From NCBI GenBank assembly GCA_017478965.1, contig JAFVCV010000047.1, forward strand, positions 1 to 64,000: a DNA stretch of 64,000 bases, given 5' to 3'. The notes under the pieces are model-generated. The model was not told the DNA's origin, did not search any database, and was given only the letters and a program-made list of their open reading frames with translations. Within the stretch, counting starts at the first letter, position 1; the number at the start of each line of letters is the position of its first letter. Shown piece by piece: positions 24,384 through 34,055 of this stretch. The position numbers and the translations under genes were made by a program. The DNA is from Ruminococcus sp. GTDB taxonomy: Bacteria > Bacillota > Clostridia > Oscillospirales > Ruminococcaceae.

Positions 24384-26324
24384 ATGGACAAAAAATATTT
24401 GCAGCTGCTCTCTAAGGATTATCCCACTATAGAAAGTGCTGCCAGCGAGATAATAAACCTGTCGGCCATTCGCAGCCTGCCTAAGGGAACGGAGTATTTT
24501 TTCAGCGATATGCACGGAGAATATGAGGCTTTTCTGCATATGCTCAAAAGTGCCTCGGGAATGATAAAGATAAAGATAGATCTGGTACTTGGCAAGACAG
24601 TGTCCGGGGCCGAGAGAGAGAGCCTGGCCGAGCTTATCTATTATCCCGACCGTCAGCTGAAAAAACTCGTAAGAGAGGGGACCCTCACCGACGAGTGGCG
24701 CAGGCTGACTATCTACAGGCTCATCCTGGTCTGTGAGGCCGTTTCCGCCAAGTACACAAGGTCAAGGGTCAGAAAAGCTATCCCTCAGGATATGGTGTAT
24801 ATCATAGATGAACTGCTGAACGTCACCGATGATGTGAACAAGGACTACTATTATGACGAGATAATCAGCACCATCATCGAGACAAAGATAGCCGACCGTT
24901 TCATTGCCGCCCTCTGTATGGTCATACAGTCCCTTGCCATAGACAGGCTCCATATCATCGGTGATATCTTTGACAGAGGGCCGAGGGCAGACATCATCAT
25001 GGACGAGCTGCTGAAAATGCACGATGTGGATATACAGTGGGGAAACCACGATATATCATGGATGGGGGCCGCATCAGGGAATATGGCTCTTATCGCCAAT
25101 GTTATCAGGATAGCCATGAGATATAATAACTTCGACGTTCTTGAGGACGGCTACGGGCTGAACCTGAGAGCGCTGGCAGTCTTTGCGGCGGAAGCCTACA
25201 AGGACGACAGCTGTGAGATATACACCCCGAATACTTTAGATGACAATATCTATGACCCGGTGGACCTGAGACTGGCCGCAAAGATGCACAAGGCCATCAC
25301 CGTTATCCAGCTGAAGCTGGAGGGCCAGCTCATCGAAAGGCACCCGGAATGGGAGATGGGCGGGAGAGATATCTTCCGGCAGACGGACTTCAGGGCCGGA
25401 ACGGTCCTTATAGAGGGAAAGACGCATAAGCTCCTTGACCGGAACTTCCCCACCGTGGACCCGCAGGACCCGCTGAAACTCAGCAGCGGCGAGCAGGAGC
25501 TGATGAATGTCCTGGCCAATTCTTTCAGACACAGTGAAAAGCTAAGAGAGCATATGAGGTTCCTTTACTCAAAAGGCTCGATGTACAAGGCCTGCAACGG
25601 GAACCTTCTGTTCCACGGCTGCATACCGCTTGACGGGAACGGGGAGTTTCGCAGCATAGAAATAGAGGGCAGGCAGTACGCCGGCAAGGAGATGCTGGAC
25701 AAGCTGGACGAGATAGTGAACAGGGCATATTTTATGTCGCCCTGTGAGGAGAAGGACTATGCGGCGGACTTTCTCTGGTATCTATGGTGCGGACCATGGT
25801 CGCCCCTTTACGGCAAGGACAAGATGGCATTTTTCGAGCGGTATTTTCTGGAGGATAAGGAGCTGCATAAAGAGCGCTACAACGCCTATTACACCTATTC
25901 GGAGACTAAAGAGACCTGTGAGAGGATACTCACGGAGTTCGGCCTTGACAAGGACAGGGGCCATATCATAAACGGCCACGTACCGGTGAGGATAAAGAAC
26001 GGTGAAAGTCCTGTGAAGGCGGGTGGAAAGCTGTTCGTCATCGACGGCGGCATATCCAAGGCCTACCAGAAGGCTACAGGCATAGCAGGATATACGCTCA
26101 TCTACGATTCCCACAGCCTTAATCTTGCGGAGCACAAGCCTTTCATACCCGGCGAGAGCGAGCACACGCCCACCATTCATCTGGTGGAAAGGCTGGAGCG
26201 CCGGGCAAACATCAGCGACACCGACAAGGGCGCAGAGATTGCCGAGAAGATAGCCGACCTGAAGGAACTGCTGAAAGCCTATAGGACCGGTGTGCTGAAG
26301 CAGATCATCACAGGACGGCAATAA
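24384..26324 (+). CDS. fbp: Fructose-1,6-bisphosphatase class 3
   Basis: A 646-residue protein of the Firmicutes-type FBPase_2 family, of normal length (about 640-670). It hydrolyses fructose 1,6-bisphosphate to fructose 6-phosphate in gluconeogenesis. Metallophosphatase motifs are visible: SDMHGEYEAF near the start, IIGDIFDRGPRAD and WGNHDISWMG, then INGHVPV and FVIDGGIS towards the end. The ATG at 24384 follows GGAGG by 7 bases; the longer frame upstream would overlap the promoter and is rejected. It is a single-gene unit with a perfect promoter. Confidence 0.96.
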   Translation: MDKKYLQLLSKDYPTIESAASEIINLSAIRSLPKGTEYFFSDMHGEYEAFLHMLKSASGMIKIKIDLVLGKTVSGAERESLAELIYYPDRQLKKLVREGTLTDEWRRLTIYRLILVCEAVSAKYTRSRVRKAIPQDMVYIIDELLNVTDDVNKDYYYDEIISTIIETKIADRFIAALCMVIQSLAIDRLHIIGDIFDRGPRADIIMDELLKMHDVDIQWGNHDISWMGAASGNMALIANVIRIAMRYNNFDVLEDGYGLNLRALAVFAAEAYKDDSCEIYTPNTLDDNIYDPVDLRLAAKMHKAITVIQLKLEGQLIERHPEWEMGGRDIFRQTDFRAGTVLIEGKTHKLLDRNFPTVDPQDPLKLSSGEQELMNVLANSFRHSEKLREHMRFLYSKGSMYKACNGNLLFHGCIPLDGNGEFRSIEIEGRQYAGKEMLDKLDEIVNRAYFMSPCEEKDYAADFLWYLWCGPWSPLYGKDKMAFFERYFLEDKELHKERYNAYYTYSETKETCERILTEFGLDKDRGHIINGHVPVRIKNGESPVKAGGKLFVIDGGISKAYQKATGIAGYTLIYDSHSLNLAEHKPFIPGESEHTPTIHLVERLERRANISDTDKGAEIAEKIADLKELLKAYRTGVLKQIITGRQ

Positions 26325-26350
26325 TGGAGGCTAAAGGCGCAAAAATTGCC

Positions 26351-26379
26351 TTGACTCACTCTTAGCCTGGTGCTATAAT
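26351..26379 (+). promoter_or_regulatory. Promoter of the DUF4867 gene
   Basis: TTGACT (26351-26356), 17 bases, TATAAT (26374-26379). Confidence 0.82.
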
Positions 26380-26463
26380 CAAATATGAGCCTGGGCCGGC
26401 GCTTTATCTTTTCAATTATTGCGGCCACCGGCCTGATATTATATTACTGAGAGGAGTATGAAG

Positions 26464-27084
26464 ATGAAGATCTATTCCGTGAACGATCCTGAATTCAGCG
26501 AGTACGGCAAGGTGCTGGAGGGCTATGACACCAAGGAGCTGGTGGAGGCCATGAAGAACGTAGCTATGCCGGCAGAGGGCGTTTCCTATGAGCCCTGGAT
26601 AGACTCGCTGGAAAAATGCGCAATTTTCGGTGAGCTGAAAGAAAATGCTTTCGGCGGTATGCCCATCGAGCTGGGTATGTGCTGGGGCTATAACAAATAC
26701 CTCAACTGCCTGGAGTACCACCGCAACAGCGAGATAAATATCGGCGCCACCGATTTCGTGCTGCTGCTGGCTAAGCAGGACAGGATAATAGACGGCGTAC
26801 TTGACACCGCTGACGTCAAGGCGTTCGCCGCCCCTGCCGGAGCCGTGGTAGAGGTATACGCCACCTCGCTGCACTACGCTCCCTGCCGTGACGATGCAGA
26901 GGGTTTCAGAGTGGCCGTTGTGCTGCCAAGGGAGACAAATACCCCCATGGACAAGATAGAGCAGAAGAACCTGGAGGACAGGATGCTTTTTGCCCGCAAC
27001 AAGTGGCTCATAGCTCACCCCGATGCCGCAGAGGCAGGTCAGGGTGCTTATGTAGGATTAAAGGGCGAGAACGTACATATCTGA
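26464..27084 (+). CDS. DUF4867 family protein (cupin-like)
   Basis: A 206-residue soluble protein that I recognise as the DUF4867 family of Firmicutes, of usual length. The middle region (FLLAK..., VKAFAAPAGAVVEVYATSLHYAPC) looks like a double-stranded beta-helix with a conserved His and Cys. Family members sit near sugar-metabolism genes and are suspected sugar isomerase or metal-binding proteins, with no proven reaction. The ATG at 26464 has GAGGAG 7 bases before it; the ATG at 26458 is only one base from it. The gene is preceded by fbp and has its own promoter and terminator. Confidence 0.85.
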   Translation: MKIYSVNDPEFSEYGKVLEGYDTKELVEAMKNVAMPAEGVSYEPWIDSLEKCAIFGELKENAFGGMPIELGMCWGYNKYLNCLEYHRNSEINIGATDFVLLLAKQDRIIDGVLDTADVKAFAAPAGAVVEVYATSLHYAPCRDDAEGFRVAVVLPRETNTPMDKIEQKNLEDRMLFARNKWLIAHPDAAEAGQGAYVGLKGENVHI

Positions 27085-27094
27085 TAAAAGCCGG

Positions 27095-27124
27095 AACGGC
27101 GGTCGTTGTGACCGCCGTTTTTTT
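27095..27124 (+). terminator. Terminator between DUF4867 and the convergent vWA gene
   Basis: A perfect 10-bp stem (27095-27104, 27110-27119) with a 5-base loop, followed by a T-run to 27124. The stop codon of the convergent gene lies inside the T-run. Confidence 0.9.
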
Positions 27125-28379
27125 ATACCTCTATCCTGACCGCCCGGCCAAAGGGCGGCTGCACCTCAGTGGTCATCAGCCAGAGCACCGGCACCTCGGG
27201 GACCTCCTCTTCCTTCGGGAAAGGCGCATAGCCGTCTGTAAGGATAACTATGCAGGAGGGCAGCTTTTCGTTCATTTCTTCCGAAACGTAGCTGAACACT
27301 GCATGAAAGCTGGTGCCGCCGCCCCCAAGGGGCTTTATTTCCATAAGCTCCTCCACGCTTTCAAAAGGCTGCGGCTCATAGACCGCTGCGTCAAAAAATC
27401 CCAGCCACCCTCTGAGCCGGCCGCCAAACTGTTCCAGTGCTCCCTTTATCTCGGAAAAGGCCGCCGTCATGCTGCTGTCGCTGACGGAGCCGGAGGTGTC
27501 TATCATAAAAAGCACGTCCTCCACCCTTTCCTCAGGGACGTTGAAGTCCGGCAGGAACAGTTCCCCGTCAAAGCGCCTGTCGGGAGGGGCAAAGGAATAA
27601 TCGCATATCTCCTCCTGTACGAACTCATCAAGGACCTGCCGCCAGTCGGTCTGAGGAGAGCGCAGCTGTTTCAGAAGACGCTGGGCGAACATGGGGAGTT
27701 CACCCCTGCCAAAGGCATCTTTCTGTATCTCGATGGCCTTGGCAGCGTCGATGATGCGCCTGACCCAGACATCGTGCCTGACGGAGCCGCTGCCATGCTG
27801 TCCCCATCGGCTGTGGTCGTCCGCAAAGGCCCCACGGCTATTCCCACGGCTGCCGCCGGATCCCTTTGCGCTGCTCCCCGACTGAGCGCCTGCCTGTCCG
27901 CCGGCTGTGCCGCAGCTGTTTTTTGCTTTCTGCATAAGCATCTCATAGACCTTCTCTGCGGTGAAAAGGTGGCCTTCCCTGCCGTCTGGCGTTAGGTGCA
28001 TGGAAACGCTGCCCCCTACGGTTATGGCAGTCTCCTCCATGTCGTTCTCCAGCAGGATATTGGAATTTACCACGATGTCGGCGGCGATATTGTAAAGCTC
28101 CCGGTCGAATTCCCTGCCCCTGTCAACATGGTCAAAGACCACGTGCATGACCTCGTGCATAAGGATAAACCTCAGCTCGCTGTCCGTAATACTGTCAAGG
28201 AAAGCCGGGCTGAAAAAGATATGCTCGCCGTCAGTGGCAGCAGTCTCCAGCTCCGGGTCGATGGAGATCTTCAGGTGCATAAGGAGCATACCGTAAAATC
28301 CGTGGCTGTGCAAAAGCTCCATTCTGGACCGGATAAGCCTGGCGGCGTAGGCCTGCACCTTAGTTCTGTCAAGCTCCAT
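27123..28379 (-). CDS. vWA protein with HExxH metallopeptidase-like domain (DUF2201)
   Basis: The first 150 residues form a putative zinc metallopeptidase domain with ILMHEVMHVVFDH (HExxH at 75-79) and an upstream segment like those of DUF2201 proteins. A Gly/Ser-rich linker (about 155-185) leads to a C-terminal vWA-like domain with FMIDTSGSVSDSS near residue 290 and VILTDGYAPF. The gene overlaps the MoxR ATPase gene by 11 bases. MoxR-vWA pairs act as chaperone-like machines that insert metals or remodel partner complexes. The target here is unknown, but the third operon member is a SNF2-type helicase. Confidence 0.9.
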   Translation of the reverse strand: MELDRTKVQAYAARLIRSRMELLHSHGFYGMLLMHLKISIDPELETAATDGEHIFFSPAFLDSITDSELRFILMHEVMHVVFDHVDRGREFDRELYNIAADIVVNSNILLENDMEETAITVGGSVSMHLTPDGREGHLFTAEKVYEMLMQKAKNSCGTAGGQAGAQSGSSAKGSGGSRGNSRGAFADDHSRWGQHGSGSVRHDVWVRRIIDAAKAIEIQKDAFGRGELPMFAQRLLKQLRSPQTDWRQVLDEFVQEEICDYSFAPPDRRFDGELFLPDFNVPEERVEDVLFMIDTSGSVSDSSMTAAFSEIKGALEQFGGRLRGWLGFFDAAVYEPQPFESVEELMEIKPLGGGGTSFHAVFSYVSEEMNEKLPSCIVILTDGYAPFPKEEEVPEVPVLWLMTTEVQPPFGRAVRIEV

Positions 28380-29472
28380 TCAAAAGCCTCCCGAATTTTT
28401 GCAGCCAAAGACCAAACTGCGGTATCCTCAGGAGTTTCTGACGGTAGTCCCTCTCAAAGGCCATGTAGTTTCGCATGAGCACCGTGGAAAACTCCGGCGG
28501 AAGACCCATGGCATATCTGACCGATGCACCTATTTTTTCCATATCCTCCAGATGGCCACGGGCATAGGCTGTCATAGAGGATATGAGCGCATAGAGAGCA
28601 TCGGTGTTCTTAGGCACCGGCTGGCTCTTCCCTGAGAAAATAGCCTCTATGTCCGGCAGCTGGTCGTAGACCTTGCACCAGCTCAGGAACTCCACCCCTC
28701 TGCCAACGCCTATACACCCTGATATCATGGGATATATCTCCTCGGGATCGCTGCTGACGGTGTTGAGCAGGCTGCTGACCATCTCCCAGGAACGTGGGGT
28801 GGCGAAGGCCAGGTCGCTGACGCTCTCGCTGTCGAAAAGACAGCTGCGGTCAAAGCTTAGAAAGCCCAGTACCTTTTCGTTTATCCCGTTCTCCACCGCC
28901 CAGCGGTTCCAGCTGTCAAAGCTGGGGACGATGTCGAAATGGCAAAGTCTGTTGGCCAGGGCCCTGGGCATCTTAAAGGCCACGGACCTGTCCGTCACCC
29001 GATTGCCGGCGGCGATGACTATGCAGTTCTCCGGCAGCCTGTGCTCACCGATGACACGGTCCAGAACTATCTGATATGCCGCCGCCTGTACAGACTGAGG
29101 CGCCGCAGAAAGCTCGTCCAGGAAAAGTATGTTGACCACATCGCTGCTCTCGTCCATCTGGAATATCTTAGGCTTTAGCCAGACTGCCAGGGTCCTGTCA
29201 GCATTAGCGGCGGGTATACCTCTGAGGTCGATGGGGTTGAAGAGCATCAGCCGCACATCGGTGACGATGACTTTTTTGCCTGTTTCCTCTTCCAGCCGTT
29301 TCGCCGCCTGCCTTACTCCCTGGCTCTTTCCCACTCCGGGAGGTCCCCAGAGCATCACCGAGGGTATCAGCCTAAAGCTCCCTCCGGACCTTATGACCGC
29401 CGTATAGGCGGCGGTCAGCTGCTCTGTCATCTTGTCTACATCAAGTGCTGTCATCTGCGCAAGATCGTTCAT
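28369..29472 (-). CDS. MoxR-family AAA+ ATPase
   Basis: The 367-residue protein has Walker A in WGPPGVGKSQGV (about 45), Walker B in ILFLDELSAAPQ, sensor 1 in VIAAGNRV and an arginine-finger region in FKMPRALANRLCHF. It should form a hexamer and use ATP to remodel a client, with the vWA/DUF2201 protein as adaptor. The genes are translationally coupled by an 11-base overlap. It starts 21 bases after the helicase gene stop, so all three form one operon. Confidence 0.93.
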   Translation of the reverse strand: MNDLAQMTALDVDKMTEQLTAAYTAVIRSGGSFRLIPSVMLWGPPGVGKSQGVRQAAKRLEEETGKKVIVTDVRLMLFNPIDLRGIPAANADRTLAVWLKPKIFQMDESSDVVNILFLDELSAAPQSVQAAAYQIVLDRVIGEHRLPENCIVIAAGNRVTDRSVAFKMPRALANRLCHFDIVPSFDSWNRWAVENGINEKVLGFLSFDRSCLFDSESVSDLAFATPRSWEMVSSLLNTVSSDPEEIYPMISGCIGVGRGVEFLSWCKVYDQLPDIEAIFSGKSQPVPKNTDALYALISSMTAYARGHLEDMEKIGASVRYAMGLPPEFSTVLMRNYMAFERDYRQKLLRIPQFGLWLQKFGRLLNGA

Positions 29473-29493
29473 GATATCAGTCCTCCCTATGGG

Positions 29494-32400
29494 TCACTTC
29501 TTTATCTCGATGCCCAGCTCCTTATCCAGCCTTTCCAGTCTCTGGGTATAGATCTCTATGACTGGCAGATAGCTGTCGTTCTTATTGAGCTGCGCCTTAC
29601 ACTCGGCCTCTTCCCTTATCATGACGCTGAGCTCATCGCAGAGCTTTTTTCCCTGCTCCTCCAGGCCATCCAGGCAGTTGTTGAGCCTTATCAGGTAGCC
29701 TGCGGGGCTGTCCCCGAGCTCCACATAATACCTGCCGCTGCGCTCTAAAGTCACCATTGGCTTTTCCCTTATCACGTTGGGCGGCACGCTGAGCTTAAAG
29801 CCTCTGTATTCGCAGATGAAGGCGGCCTCCCTGGCGAAAACGTTCATGGCCAGGGAATTCTCTATAAGCTCTCTCAGTTCTTTTCTTGCCTGTCTGCCCT
29901 GCTCCTTCTCCTCCCGGGTCTTTTCCTCCGGCAGAGGGTGGGCTTTAATGAAGCTGCTGTCGTCGTTCAGGGTGCCTATGGCCCTGGAGAGCCGCTCCTT
30001 CTCCTCAGGAATGGCCGAGAGCCGCCTTGCCATACGCTCCTTCTTCCTTACCAGCTCACGCTGGAGGATAACATATTTTGACAGCTCGTTGGCAGCCTCG
30101 ACCCTTTCCTTTATCAGCGGGTTCTCCACCGCCAGGGCCTTGACCTCCGCATAGTTCAGGACGGTATCGTCCACCTCGCTGCCCTCCCTGTCGGTAAGAC
30201 TGCCGGAGATCATCTGTGAGATGAATTCCTGCTTTTTCTGCAAAAGCTGCCAGGAATATGCGTCAAAGCTGCCGTGGGTGATATACCGGAATATCCTGAC
30301 CTCTTTGTTCAGGTTCCCAGGCCTTAATATCCTGCCCTCTCTCTGCACCATGTCCGCCGGCCGCCACGGCACATCGAGATGATGTATGGCTTTCAGATGG
30401 GTCTGCACATTCACGCCCATGCCAAGCTTCATGGTGGAACCCATTAGTACCCTTATCCTGCCCGCATTGACCTTGGCGAACAGGGCCTTTCGCTTAGCCT
30501 CGCTCTCGTCGGCGCTGTGGACGAACTCGATCTCTCCCCTGGGTATTCCAAGGCTTATGAGCAGCTCCCTCAGGTCATCGTATACGTTGAACCCCTCCTT
30601 CGGGGTCGAGATATCGCAGAACACCAGCTGGGTACACAGCCCCTCCGGGTCGCTGCGGTAGATGTTCACGATATTCTCAGCGCAGCGGTATATCTTGCTG
30701 TCAAAGCTCATCATGCACTCAGGCCTTACCAGCCTGATGTCAAGGGCGGCCTTCCTGCCGTCGCCGGTGATCTTCAGAAGGTTGTCCTTATCACGGCTGA
30801 CCTGCCGGGACCTGACGGCGTCGGCCCGCTGCGAGATCTCCAGCAGATACTCCGCCAGCTCTCTGGTCTTGGTTATAACGCAGTCCGTATAGCCCTTGAA
30901 CTCAGGGATATCCGAACCGGCCCTGGGGCTCTTGTCGTGATGATAGTGGGCCACGGCTGAGAAAAGGTTCGTCAGCTCCGGCAGATTATGGAACCTGCTC
31001 AGCCGCCTTGCCACCCGATAGGAGGAGGTGTCAACATCTATCTCGAAATCCGTCTTTGCTTCGGCGAACATACCTATCCAGCTGTCGAAATTCTGTATCT
31101 CCAGCAGCTTGAGATCCCCTTCCTGGAGATAGGTCTGCATGGTAAAGGCATCGCTGAGGGAGTTGGTGATCGGCGTGGCGGTGGCGAAGACCGCCCCTCT
31201 GCCGTTGTTCTGAGCCTGAACGATATGGACCTTGTCAAGCATAAGGGCGCACTCCTTCGACCCGGCTGAATTGACCCCTAGTACCTCTGCCCTGTTGGGT
31301 ATGGGGATATTCTTGTAATTATGGGCCTCGTCAACGAACAGTGTGTTTATCCCCAGCCTGTCAAAGGTGGCCCCGCAGTTTTTCTTTTCCAGCTGTGTTG
31401 CGAGCTTGAAGAGCTTTTTCTTTATCGTATCCCGGCGCTCCTCTATGCCCCTGGAATGGTATCGGTTGGAGCTTATATAGTCGTTTATCTCGTCGAGCTG
31501 GGCTGTCAGCTCCTTCTCATAATACTCGTCCGAAATAGGTATCCTGTCAAAGCAGCTGTAGGCGATGATGACAGCGTCGTGGTCCTCGTCCCTGACCCTT
31601 GTCAGCATTTTCTCCATGCTCTTTGCAGTGAACTCCTTAGGAGTTATGCACAACAGGTCTGCATGGGGGTACATGGTCCTGAACATCGTTTCCCACTGTC
31701 CCACCAGGTTATTGGGCACCACGTACATATTCTTTCTGGATATTCCTATCTGTCTCAGCTTCATTCCGGCGGCGATCATTATATAGGTCTTGCCGGAGCC
31801 TACGTCGTGGGCAAGGAGGGTATTGGGAGTAAAAAGTATCTTGGCGACGGCGTTTTTCTGATATGGGTATAGCTCGTGTCCCTCTGCGGCCCCGGGGAAA
31901 GTCAGGAACGATCCGTCAAAGCTGCGCTGGACCACCGAGCCGAAACGCTCTTCATAGATCTTTGTGAGCCTTTCTTTCCTGGTAAGGCTCTTCCATACCC
32001 ACTCCTCAAATTTTCTTCTGATAAGGTCAGCGCACTCATTGGCGGCCACAGTTTCCTGCCGGTTCAGCTTTCGGGCTTTACCGCTTTTGGTGGCGGTAGT
32101 CTCCACTGTGTCGAAGACCTGTATCTGCTGCATATTGAGCATTTTTTCCATAAGGTGCAGGGCGCCAAGTCTGCCGGTTCCGTACATAGCGGCCTTGGCA
32201 GAATAGCCGTAGCGGCCCTTATCGGGTATGCTCCAGGAACCCGTGATAGGGTCGTGCCTGACTCTGTACCTATCGGGCATAGTCTCTCCTCTTCTGAAAA
32301 GCTGGCCCAGAAGTGACTCGATAAAGGTATCTATGATATCCTCCGGGACCCACGGTGAGCCCAGGGTAACGTATATGTCCTCGGCCCTTACCGGCTCCGG

Positions 32401-32988
32401 CATGACTCTTTCCAGGGCCTTCAGGTTATCCTCGAAATAGCCGTGATACTTGTTGTTTGCCTGCTTAGCGGCACGGTACTTTTTCATCAGGTTTCCGCTG
32501 AGATACTCGTCTGCGGTCTGCCAGCCCTTATAAAAGCACTCCTCCCAGCTGTCGGGATCCTGGTAGACGGACCCTCTGAGCTCCTCGATGACCTCTTTGC
32601 AGCTGCGGCCTGTTATCTGGGCTATATACTCTATATCCACCCGGCAAAGCTCGTTCTGTGACAGCACCAGTCCGTCTGCTATGCTTTCCGCCCAGACCCC
32701 GGCGGTCCTTTCGTCCCCGGCGAAGGCATTGTTCCAGTCCAGGGGCAGCTCCATAGAAGTGACCCTTCCGATATGCTCTTCACTCAGCAGCTGCTTTTCC
32801 TTTTCGGCCTGTCTTCGCTCCAGCTCCGCCTCACGCCTGCGCCTTGCATCCTCCCGCTGCTGCTCCTTGTCCTTTTTCTGAGAGTCCTGATAGTCGCTTA
32901 TGAGCTTTGATATGTCCTTTACGGAAAGCTCGTCCCTGCGGCTGATAGTTTCTATTAGTTTTCTGAAAGAGCTTATCTCGCTGCCCAT
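29494..32988 (-). CDS. Large SNF2-like DEAH helicase
   Basis: The 1164-residue protein has a charged coiled N-terminus, an unassigned region of about 370 residues, and then superfamily 2 helicase motifs: ELYPYQKNAV (Q-like), Walker A AHDVGSGKTYIM (about 396), VDEAHNYKN (about 554), FATATPITNS, and in the second lobe MGSTMKLGMGVN and QREGRILRPGN (about 886). A long C-terminal coiled coil follows. This is the helicase type often found in phages and integrative elements fused to or beside methylases, yet no methylase or mobile gene is next to it here. It is the first gene of an operon with MoxR and vWA genes. Likely role: ATP-driven DNA or chromatin-like remodelling, possibly defence. Confidence 0.88.
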   Translation of the reverse strand: MGSEISSFRKLIETISRRDELSVKDISKLISDYQDSQKKDKEQQREDARRRREAELERRQAEKEKQLLSEEHIGRVTSMELPLDWNNAFAGDERTAGVWAESIADGLVLSQNELCRVDIEYIAQITGRSCKEVIEELRGSVYQDPDSWEECFYKGWQTADEYLSGNLMKKYRAAKQANNKYHGYFEDNLKALERVMPEPVRAEDIYVTLGSPWVPEDIIDTFIESLLGQLFRRGETMPDRYRVRHDPITGSWSIPDKGRYGYSAKAAMYGTGRLGALHLMEKMLNMQQIQVFDTVETTATKSGKARKLNRQETVAANECADLIRRKFEEWVWKSLTRKERLTKIYEERFGSVVQRSFDGSFLTFPGAAEGHELYPYQKNAVAKILFTPNTLLAHDVGSGKTYIMIAAGMKLRQIGISRKNMYVVPNNLVGQWETMFRTMYPHADLLCITPKEFTAKSMEKMLTRVRDEDHDAVIIAYSCFDRIPISDEYYEKELTAQLDEINDYISSNRYHSRGIEERRDTIKKKLFKLATQLEKKNCGATFDRLGINTLFVDEAHNYKNIPIPNRAEVLGVNSAGSKECALMLDKVHIVQAQNNGRGAVFATATPITNSLSDAFTMQTYLQEGDLKLLEIQNFDSWIGMFAEAKTDFEIDVDTSSYRVARRLSRFHNLPELTNLFSAVAHYHHDKSPRAGSDIPEFKGYTDCVITKTRELAEYLLEISQRADAVRSRQVSRDKDNLLKITGDGRKAALDIRLVRPECMMSFDSKIYRCAENIVNIYRSDPEGLCTQLVFCDISTPKEGFNVYDDLRELLISLGIPRGEIEFVHSADESEAKRKALFAKVNAGRIRVLMGSTMKLGMGVNVQTHLKAIHHLDVPWRPADMVQREGRILRPGNLNKEVRIFRYITHGSFDAYSWQLLQKKQEFISQMISGSLTDREGSEVDDTVLNYAEVKALAVENPLIKERVEAANELSKYVILQRELVRKKERMARRLSAIPEEKERLSRAIGTLNDDSSFIKAHPLPEEKTREEKEQGRQARKELRELIENSLAMNVFAREAAFICEYRGFKLSVPPNVIREKPMVTLERSGRYYVELGDSPAGYLIRLNNCLDGLEEQGKKLCDELSVMIREEAECKAQLNKNDSYLPVIEIYTQRLERLDKELGIEIKK

Positions 32989-33090
32989 CTTACAGTCCCC
33001 CTTCCCTTACTGCGTTCCTTTTCACTTTACACTGTATCTTATGTTGTCTATTATAACATTTCCTATGCGCAGTTTTTTGCTCATAGTCAC

Positions 33091-33118
33091 AAAAATGCCG
33101 CAGAGCATATCTGCGGCA
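33091..33118 (-). terminator. Terminator of the macro-domain/DegV operon
   Basis: TGCCGCAGA/TCTGCGGCA arms (33096-33104, 33110-33118) form a 9-bp stem with a 5-base loop, followed on the minus strand by TTTTT. Confidence 0.88.
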
Positions 33119-33145
33119 CCCCTGGATACCATTGTTGCATATCTT

Positions 33146-34015
33146 TCAGCGATAGTCCCCGTAGAAGAACAGCGCCAGAGTACCCGGGCCGGAATGCGCC
33201 CCGATGACCGGGCCTGTGTAGGCGATGACCACCTCGGTGTCCTTGCCGAATATCTCCTTCATGAGCTTTTCGGCCAGTTTAGCGTCCTCCATGCAGTCTC
33301 CCTGGCTCATGGTGACTATCTTGTTCTCGTTATCGCCGCATCGTTCCTTTATCATTTCGATGAGCTTATATATGCTCTGCTTTCTGCCCCTGACCTTGTC
33401 CAGGGGTATGAGCTTTCCGTCATTATCCACATGGAGCACAGGCTTTATGCCCATAAGGGTCCCGGCGATGGCCTTGGCCCTGGAGACTCTTCCGCCCCGG
33501 AAAAGATATTTCAGGTCGTCAACAGTGAACACATGACAGATCTTATACCTGTTGACCTCCAGCCAGCCTGCCAGCTGGTCGATGCTCATGCCCTGCCGCT
33601 TTTTCTGCTCCGCATAGATCAGCAGCAGCCCCTCTCCGGAAGAAGCCGAAAGGGAGTCCACCACCACTATCTTAGCATCAGGGTACTTCTCCAGAAGATT
33701 GTCCCTGGCTATGCAGGCGCTGTTATAGGTACCGCTGAGTCCCGAAGAAAAAGCCAGATACAGCACATCGTTCCCCGCCATGACTTCCTTTTCAAAGGTC
33801 TCCTCGATAAGTCCCACTGATATCTGCGAGGTCTTGGTCACAGCGTCCTCCCTCATTCTCCTGTAGAACTCCTCCATAGAGATATCGGCATTTGTATAGG
33901 CCTTGCCGTCTATCTCAAAGGTCAGCGGCAGGAGCTTGCAGTCCATTTTATCCAGTCTTTCCTGCGGCAGGTCGCAGGTGGTGTCACAGTAGAGCACATA
34001 GGGGCGTTTTATCAT
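33146..34015 (-). CDS. DegV family fatty-acid-binding protein (FakB-like)
   Basis: A 289-residue DegV protein. The N-terminal lobe starts with YVLYCDTTCDLPQ, and TSQISVGLIEETF and SSGLSGTYNSA carry the Thr/Ser residues that bind the fatty acid carboxylate in this family. DegV proteins present fatty acids to the kinase FakA for phosphorylation, and a FakA gene lies at 37033 in this window. The ATG at 34015 follows GGAGGG by 6 bases and gives the usual family length; the frame extends further upstream without support. It is the second gene after the macro-domain gene, 40 bases apart. Confidence 0.93.
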   Translation of the reverse strand: MIKRPYVLYCDTTCDLPQERLDKMDCKLLPLTFEIDGKAYTNADISMEEFYRRMREDAVTKTSQISVGLIEETFEKEVMAGNDVLYLAFSSGLSGTYNSACIARDNLLEKYPDAKIVVVDSLSASSGEGLLLIYAEQKKRQGMSIDQLAGWLEVNRYKICHVFTVDDLKYLFRGGRVSRAKAIAGTLMGIKPVLHVDNDGKLIPLDKVRGRKQSIYKLIEMIKERCGDNENKIVTMSQGDCMEDAKLAEKLMKEIFGKDTEVVIAYTGPVIGAHSGPGTLALFFYGDYR

Positions 34016-34055
34016 GATGATCCCTCCGTTTATCATTGTCAGGCGCTGCCGGTCG

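Noticed and set aside
27003-27995. Plus-strand frame of 330 codons starting inside the DUF4867 gene
   Set aside because: It overlaps two genes with strong family motifs and runs through a strong terminator.
29494-32988. The large SNF2 helicase as evidence for a prophage or integrative element
   Set aside because: No integrase, relaxase, conjugation, phage structural or attachment-site sequence is visible nearby.
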